Part shown: in pieces, positions 57,001 through 64,000 of the stretch | How the letters are laid out: each line of letters begins with the position of its first letter | Numbering within the stretch: the first letter of the stretch is position 1 | NCBI GenBank assembly: GCA_021399445.1 | Contig: JAJTUQ010000003.1 | Coordinates: forward strand, 7,991,044 to 8,055,043 | Length of the DNA stretch: 64,000 nucleotides | Direction: 5' to 3' | DNA from: Xylogone sp. PMI_703 | Taxonomy: Eukaryota; Ascomycota; Leotiomycetes | Notes under the pieces: model-generated | What the model saw: the letters and a program-made list of their open reading frames with translations, nothing else | Told to the model about the DNA's origin: nothing | Database searches by the model: none | Program-made: the position numbers and the translations under genes

Positions 57001-60000
57001 TTATTATTTGAATTAAATATAAACTTTATGAATTTTTGATCATACCTTTTGGTTAATGAATATATTAGTAATTATACAAAAAGTGAATAATACAATTTTG
57101 AAACTATATTTAGATTATTTTATAATAATATATTTAAATAACATTTTAATCTTTTTTAAGATATTAAAAGAATATAGATAATATATTTGTATTATATTAA
57201 AAATATTAATTAATAATAATATAAAGTATAAATTAACTAAATATTAATTTAATATGACAGAAGTGAAATTTTTAGGTAAAATAGTTTTAAACAAAAAATT
57301 CTGAATAAACTTAAAAAAAGTAAAAATCATTAAAGAATAACTTATTCTAAGAATAGTTAAAGAAGTTAATAATTTAATAAACTTATTAATTATTATAAAT
57401 ATTATATAATAAGCTATTTAGCCAAAGTTAACTCGTTAATAGAATTAACGAAAAAGGATATACCTTTTGTCTGAGAAAAGAGATAAAAAAAAGTTTTCCA
57501 AGAAGTTAAAGATCAGTATGATAAAGACAAAATACTAGTTTATGTTAATCCCGAAAAACTATATTAACTAGAAACAAATACTTTGGATAAGACATTAAAA
57601 AGAGTTTTATTGTAGAAAAATACAAAAGATGTTAAAAATTAATAATCTTTTATTTCTGAAAGTTTATTTTAACTAAATTAAATTATAATATTTATGAGAA
57701 AAAACTTTTAATTATCATAAAATATTATAAGTATTAAAAGGTTTATTTATATAATATTAAACATTAGTTTAAAATTTTATTAGATTATAAGAATTTAATA
57801 ACTTTATAATTACTAAAGATTTTAACAAAAGACAAGTATATTAGTATAAAATATTAGTATAATATAATTTCAGGATTTATTATATTTAAAGAATAAAAAA
57901 TATTAAAACTAATACTCTGAGTAAATGACCAGACTATATAAAAAGAAATTTTAAACAAGAACTTATTATATTTAAAAAGGAAAATAATACTTTATACTTT
58001 AATTATATATAAGTATTAATAATTATACAGGTTATTAATGAAGACTGACTAAAAAGGATTAAGTTAGTTATTATAAAAAAAAGAAATTTCTAAGGATCCC
58101 GAGGCTAGTTAACTCGAAGATCAGGAATTTCTAAGTATTTGGTTAAAGAATAAAAAAGTATTTATTTTATTAATAATTGTTTAAAAGTTTGTGAAGGAAT
58201 AGTACAAATTGTTTATATATAGTCATTAAGGAATCATTAAGACTAAAAACAGATTATAACAAGAATTCTTTATTTTTAAACTTCAACAAAAAATCACTAA
58301 AATCGTCAATAATTATAATATTTGTCATAGAATTAGAACTTTGAGGAAAAAGTCTGTAAAACAGTTAATACTTCTTTAGATATCCGAAAAACTTTAGACT
58401 TTTATTTCTTGGGATTTTATTACAAGATTATTCTTATCAAGAAGTACTAATAGACCAGACAAAGATTATTATAACTTAATCTTTATTATAATAAATAGAT
58501 TCACGAAGTATTTCATTATATTATTATAGAAAGAAATGTAAACAGTAGAGGACTTAGCAGAAATTACGATTTTCAGAGTTATTATTAATTATAATATTTC
58601 ATCAAAAATAATATTAGACAAAGATAAGTTTTTTATGTCAAAATTCTAAAAAACAATTTATAAGAGATTAAGTATTAAAAGAAAAATTATTACAAAAAAA
58701 TAAACTTAGATAAATAGTCAAATTAAATAAGTTAACCAGATTATAAAAGTTTATCTTTATTGTTATATAGATTATAAGTAGTCAAATTAGAAAGACTTCT
58801 TATTAATAATATAGTTAGCTTACAATAATACAAAAAGTAAAACTATTAAAGTTATACTTTTTTTTGTGAATTATGACTATAAAATTTAAACTTACTTTAT
58901 AAGAGTAAAAGTAAAAAACCTTTTTAAGACAGTTAAATAATGAGTAAACAAATTAGAAAAAATCTATAATTATTTGAAGTATAACATCAAATTTACACAA
59001 GAATATATAAAGAAATACTATAATCGAAAGTATAATATAAAATTTAAACTTAAAGAAAAGGACAAAATTTATATTATTTATAAATTTATCAAAATAATAA
59101 GATTAAATAATAAATTAGACTAAAAAAAGATTAACTCATATAAAATCAAAAAGAAACTAAGAAATTTAATATATAAACTAAAACTTCTTAATATTATACA
59201 AATATACTTAGTATTTCATGTAATTATACTAGAAAAAATATTATTAAAATTGTTATTAACTTTAGACTTAGAACTAAAATAAGATTTAAACATAGAATAA
59301 GAAATCAAAGAAATCCTAGATAATAAATTAATAAGAAATAAGAAATATTACTTGGTCAGATAGAAAGAATAAAAAAATACAAATAATTAAATATATAAAA
59401 ACCAGAAAAATATCTTACTAATTTTAATAAGTTCCTAAAGATATATAAACAAGTAAAGTAAGCCAGGATAAATTGAACAAAATATCAACATAAACAAAGA
59501 AATCAATGTTAGAAAAGAAGGCCTCAGAAAGATTAACTTCTACTGACTGAATAATTTTTGCTTATCAAAATATTTCTTTTTTTTCTATTCCTGGTCAAGT
59601 CTTTCTTTTTTCTTCTCAGTATTCAATTTATCTAAAATATTAAGTCTTCTCTATAATATCTTACTAATACAAGACCAAAATTATTGTTATTATACATTAA
59701 ATCTAAGAAATTTAGCTAAAGCCTTTTTGTGATTAATCTTTAACCAAGCCTCTTTGTAAGTTATCTTATTTTATTTCTCAGAACTCAAAGAAAGAGTATC
59801 ACATTTCGTATAATCTTTAGCTTTTATACACTTAGTATAACGACAAAAACCTTTAACTATAATATAATCTAGTTTTTTCTTTTTACAAAAAGAACACAAG
59901 AATAATATCAGAATTCCTATGGATTTAATTTGAAAATATAATTTATTATGATTTTCAGTTAACAAAACCTTTTGTTTTTCTAAGTTAATAAACTCTTTAG

Positions 60001-60111
60001 TAGTTAAATGTTTTAAAAATATAATAAAAAAGAAAAAAAGCTTAGATTTTTACAAGAACTTTCAAGCCTTAATTATAAGTTTCAAGACAAAACTAAACTA
60101 AGAAAAAAAAA
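54033..60111 (+). mobile_element. internal region of a Ty3/gypsy chromovirus-type retrotransposon, RIP-degraded
   Basis: Order of relics is gag, zinc knuckle (about 54917-54946, with Cys and His positions turned to Tyr), protease region, reverse transcriptase (KYKLYEFLIIPFG near 57025; YLNNILIFF near 57120 where YLDDILIYS is expected), RNase H region, integrase (WDFITRLFLSRS, IIINRFTKYF, DKDKFFMSKF, LAYNNTKSKTIKVILFFVNYDY, about 58410-58880) and a chromodomain-like end (EILDNKLIRNKKYYLVR, about 59310-59360). gag-pol in this order with a chromodomain defines chromoviruses. Hundreds of stops; AT content above 80%. Confidence 0.8.
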
Positions 60112-60722
60112 TATTATAACTTTATAAAGTTATAATAAATAATCTTATCTTATGATTTTTATAATTATTACTTTGGTTAAATAAGTATAAATTAAGATAA
60201 TTATCAAAGACTTAGTTATAATATTATTAATATTAACGAAAAAATAATACAAATTCAACATTAGTATTATAAAAAAGGTTATATAAACTATTGGATAATA
60301 TTATCAAATTTATAATATCAATCCTTTGATTATACTAATTAAATAATAATACTATCAGAGAAATAATATTACTTTTTTGTTAATACTAATTATTTATTTG
60401 TACAAACAGAAAATTAATACTAATGATTAAGCAAATACTTAGATTAACTAAAACGATTAGACAGATCAGTACTAATCATTATAACCCAGAAAGATCAATA
60501 AGATCAGTAGAACTCAGGCTGATCCAGGACTAATACTTTCCTTTGTAAACTATTATATAAAGAAAATAATTAACCATAAATAAAAACTTTGTACTTAACT
60601 CAATTGATTTACAATATACTTACATTTTATAATAAAGTTCTACAATCTAAGTTTCATTTACTCCCTTGACTTCTCTAGCCTATTATATGAATAATAACCA
60701 AACCCTAACGTAAAAACGTTAT
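60112..60722 (+). repeat. LTR type A, 3' copy
   Basis: Partner of 53378-54032. Together with the internal region they bound an element of about 7.3 kb. Confidence 0.75.
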
Positions 60723-61058
60723 ATTATCCAAGAAAAAAAAAATGTTAAAATTATATTAAATAATAAAAAGAATAAAAAGTTTAATACTAAGGAAAAAGAA
60801 AAAAATTTTAATCTTATTCTTAAATAATATAAAAAATATAAAAAAAAGAAACTTTGCTTTAAATATAAATAAGTTAAACATTAAATCTCTGAATATAATG
60901 ACAAAGACAAAGGAAAGTCCCAGGAAGTTAAAACAGTTGTAATAATATCTTTAGTAAAAAATTATAAATTTTAAAACTTAAGTAATGTTTTAATATAAGT
61001 CTGGAGTAACTTTGACAAGTTATTTAAGAACTTTAAGAATTGATTAATAAATTAGATT

Positions 61059-61062
61059 TTAT
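61059..61062. repeat. target-site duplication, left, of the solo LTR
   Basis: TTAT; repeated at 61300-61303. Confidence 0.7.
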
Positions 61063-61299
61063 TGTGGTAGGGAAACATGTCATGTAAAGCATTAGTCATT
61101 CCGGAGCCGAGCTGGTATAAACTGGCGAGAGGTTCTAGCTAATAAAACAACAACCTTTTCATACTCAACCAAGGGAGTGGTTCGTTCGTTTGCCTTGTGT
61201 ACTTGTTGTTTATGTTGCTCTGCGTGATCCCGTCGCATAAGCTCTATTCCTGTATGCTCTAGCCAGCGTTATTGTTACGCTCACACTATCGCTTCCACA
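61063..61299. mobile_element. GC-normal solo LTR inserted in a RIP-degraded element
   Basis: 237 bp beginning TGTGGTAGGG and ending TTCCACA (TGTGG/CCACA inverted ends, TG...CA as for LTRs), flanked by TTAT on both sides (61059-61062, 61300-61303). The uninterrupted sister sequence at about 55118 reads CTTATAAG with one TTAT, which confirms an insertion with target duplication. Contains a GGTATAAACTGG TATA box and AATAAAAC signal. GC is near 47%, against under 20% around it. Confidence 0.82.
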
Positions 61300-61303
61300 T
61301 TAT
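61300..61303. repeat. target-site duplication, right, of the solo LTR
   Basis: TTAT; repeated from 61059-61062. Confidence 0.7.
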
Positions 61304-63207
61304 AAGTTTTTTTTAACAAAAAAATTTATAAAAAAAGTTTATCATAAAGCTAAAAATATAATATTTTCAGGAATTTTCTTTTTAACTATAAATAAACTAA
61401 ATATATTAATGTTTATGACCAAAGAAGTAGAATAATAATTTTTTGAAACTGTTTGTCTTAATAACTTCTTGCTAGAAAAATATTAAAACATAATTTATTT
61501 ATTAAATCTTTTTTCTTCAAAAAATACAAAAAGAATATTAATAACTCGTGAAGAATTCTAGGTTAGATTTCATTAAGTCAAAATTAAAACAGACATTAAT
61601 GAATTAATGTTTAATGTTGTATTATAAGATTTCTCGAAAAAAAAATATACTAAAATCTCATTAGTATATTTTTTATATATAATGTTTAAGAAGTCAGAAT
61701 TTAACCAAAGATAAGCAGAAGGTTTTTTTCGGAAAATCTCTTGAAGTTCTAAGTTCTTTAATTATATAAAATACAAGAATTTTATTATTTAATCTTATTA
61801 AACAAATAAGTCATAAATAAACAAAAAGATAATATTAGTTAAAACAGTTTTTTACTCTGACAGAAGTTATATAGAAACCTGAAGATTAGTTAAAAAGAAT
61901 ATTCTTTAAGATATATTACTTTAATAAAATAGATTTTTTTAGTATAAAATATAGAAATTAAGAATAATAATTAAGATTATATAAACTAACTTCGAAAAAA
62001 TCATTATCGATAATTTATACTATAATAACTTAATACTTTATTCTTTAGAAGAAAACATATAATTATTAAAATAAAACTTTTACATATAAATTATATACTA
62101 TAAAAATAAAGAAAAAATATACTAGACTAAGAACAAAATATATTAAAAAATAATTTTTTATATAAAATGACGAAAATAATATTATAATTATAAATAAATC
62201 ATTATTATAAATTTAACGATAAATGAATATTTCTTAAAAAATATATTAACAATTTATTCAATATAAGTAAGCCCAGAAAACAAACTTTGTTATAATTAAC
62301 TTAAGAAAAAGAATTTAATACTGAATTTATATCAGACATATTTATAATAAAAAAAATAAAAATTATTTGCCTAAATATTAAGTTTAACAATAAAAAAATT
62401 AAGATAATAATAAACTCTAAAAGCTAGATTAACTTTATATTATTTAAGGTTATTAAAATACTAAAAATATCTACAGAAACTTTTAGTTAATTTCTATGAT
62501 TAACAAACAACTTTATTAACAAAAAGGAAATATTTATTAAAATTAAACTTTTTGTTATAAAAATTAATAATCATCAAAAATATTCAGTTTGAAATTTCTG
62601 TTTTAAGAAAAAAAGATATTATCCTAAAACAACTTTGATTAAAGTTTTATGACCCAAATATTAATTAGAAAACTAAGAAATTAATATTCAAGTATTATTA
62701 TAACATTAAACCAAAGAAATAATCAGAGTAAGATGTATTTATTGTTAAAATAACTTAAAACAATTTCTAAAATTAATTAAACGTTTTTCTTAAAAAATAT
62801 CAAGATTATCATAAATTATTTATTCTATGACCAAAGAATACTACTTTATCTTTACTCAAAGAATAAAACTATAAAATTATTTTATTAAAAAAGTATAACA
62901 TTTTTGTATAACTTCATTTACAGAACTAATCTCACAAAGAATAAAATCTTAAAAAAATAACTAAATAAATAGACTATAAAAAACTTTATAAAAAGTATTA
63001 TTAATATAAACATTAAAGTTAAATAACCTCTAAGAAAGATTTTATAAAAATTATAAAAATTTAAATAACAAAACTATAAAAAACAGATATTCATTATCTC
63101 ATATTAATAATATACAAAATATATTTATCAAAGTAAAGTATTTTATAAAACTAGATTTTGTCACAGAATTTAATTTGATAAAAATCAAGGAAAAACATAA
63201 ATAATAT

Positions 63208-63580
63208 TATTATAACCTAAGGTTAACAACCAAAATCTATTAGTAAAATTATATTTCCACAAACTAATATATACTTTATAATAGTAAAACAGAAAACAAC
63301 AATAATAACATTAATAAGAATAGTTATAACTAATAATATTTTACTAAAAAAATAAATTAGTTAAAAATGACTAATAAGAGAACATTAATAAAATTTTATT
63401 AACAGAATTTTATTACTTAATTCTAAGTAATAAAAATCTTCTAAATATTTAAGTTATATAATAAATATTAGATCAAAGAGGATTCTCTAGATCTAGGACT
63501 AAAGAGATCCAGAGAAATCTTCAACAAAGTTATTCTTTATATAAGTAAATAATTTTACTACTAAATAAAAACCTTATACT
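63208..63580 (+). repeat. LTR type B, second copy, truncated at its right end
   Basis: Matches 52169-52560. It carries a stretch with AGATCAAAGAGGATTCTC not in the left copy. Stops where an inverted copy begins. Confidence 0.65.
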
Positions 63581-64000
63581 TATAACATTCTTATATTAGG
63601 ATATAGTTATTACTTAAATAATAAGTTAAAAAGGTTAAGAGAGCAAGTAAAACTTAGATTATAAAACTTTATTATAAAATGTAAATATATTATAAATTAA
63701 TTAAGTTAAGCATAAAGTTTTTATTTTTTATAAAACTATTTACTTATATAAAAAGTAAATTTAAGTTAAGATTCTTGGATCCCCAGGATCTACGGATCTA
63801 TTACTCACTGAGGTTTAGATTCCTTGAATCCTTAGATCTTTAAGATTCTACAAAAATCATGATTCATCATATGATTTAGTCATTTGATAAGATCTTTCTG
63901 TCCAAAACTTAGTAACAAAATTCTGTCAGTAGAGTTTTTATCAGCAATTTCTTATTAATGTTTTTCTTTTAATCAATTCTTGTTAAAGATCTTATTAATT
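63581..64000 (-). repeat. LTR type B, inverted copy, runs off the window
   Basis: Reverse complement of the type B LTR: starts with the reversed end (TATAACATTC), then the reversed CTTTATTATAAAATG and ACTATTTACTTATATAA blocks. Forms a head-to-head pair with 63208-63580. The rest of the element lies beyond 64000. Confidence 0.65.

Larger units (their letters stand above)
60735..63207 (+). mobile_element. second gypsy pol fragment, truncated, interrupted by a solo LTR
   Basis: Follows LTR A directly and matches the first element from the end of gag (about 54790) through the protease and into reverse transcriptase (about 56990), where it stops at LTR B. Same relic motifs (KKLCFKYK near 60850; DFVTEFNL near 63160). 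Split at 61063-61299 by the solo LTR. Confidence 0.7.

Noticed and set aside
59771..59965. 64-codon minus frame in the AT-rich block
   Set aside because: Chance frame within a decayed retrotransposon; no family match.

Overview
The window reads as a filamentous ascomycete (Pezizomycotina) chromosome segment. Introns are short (46-65 bp in nearly all cases) with GT...AG ends. The gene set fits a fungus: a Kin4-type kinase, a Zn2Cys6 regulator, a fungal APC permease, a GH64 glucanase, an NB-ARC/TPR STAND protein, and Fot1/pogo and Ty3/gypsy elements carrying RIP-like transition damage. A leotiomycete is my guess only; nothing in the sequence fixes the class.

Layout. 1-4.4 kb is mostly gene-free, with a possible 3' gene end at the very start. 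4.4-9.1 kb holds a pyrimidine-rich leader and a three-exon Kin4-family kinase (1183 aa). 9.1-12.4 kb is sparse, with two small candidate membrane or secreted ORFs. 12.4-16.3 kb has a four-exon Zn2Cys6 transcription factor convergent with a three-exon APC-family permease. 16.3-21.4 kb is nearly empty apart from a previously untracked two-exon gene for a 47-aa candidate secreted peptide on the minus strand. 21.4-34 kb is an accessory block: a MACPF (perforin-like) gene with two in-frame stops, a GH64 beta-1,3-glucanase, an intact eight-exon dipeptidyl peptidase III, a 445-aa protein with a C-terminal membrane segment, and an NB-ARC/TPR protein with one apparent frameshift. A two-exon SDR follows (34.1-35.2 kb).

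36-52 kb is a decay zone. It contains a GMC oxidoreductase pseudogene, a broken coding relic, a SnoaL-like pseudogene, a hAT-type MITE with an 8-bp target duplication, one intact NmrA-like reductase, a pogo-type MITE, an isochorismatase pseudogene, two degenerate Fot1/pogo transposons, and an alpha/beta-hydrolase pseudogene. 52-64 kb is an extremely AT-rich block of RIP-degraded Ty3/gypsy chromovirus-like elements. It has two related LTR types, nested and inverted copies, and one GC-normal solo LTR (61063-61299) that must have inserted after the decay.

The most striking pattern is that four genes (MACPF, SnoaL-like, isochorismatase, alpha/beta hydrolase) keep their reading frame and most introns but carry two or three in-frame stops each. 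Nearly all are TAA or TAG one C-to-T step from a glutamine codon, as expected if RIP or CpA-directed deamination leaked from the neighbouring repeats. The accessory block that puts a pore-former, a glucan-degrading enzyme, an NLR-like sensor and a small secreted peptide within 16 kb looks like a conflict or defence neighbourhood, but a joint function is inference.
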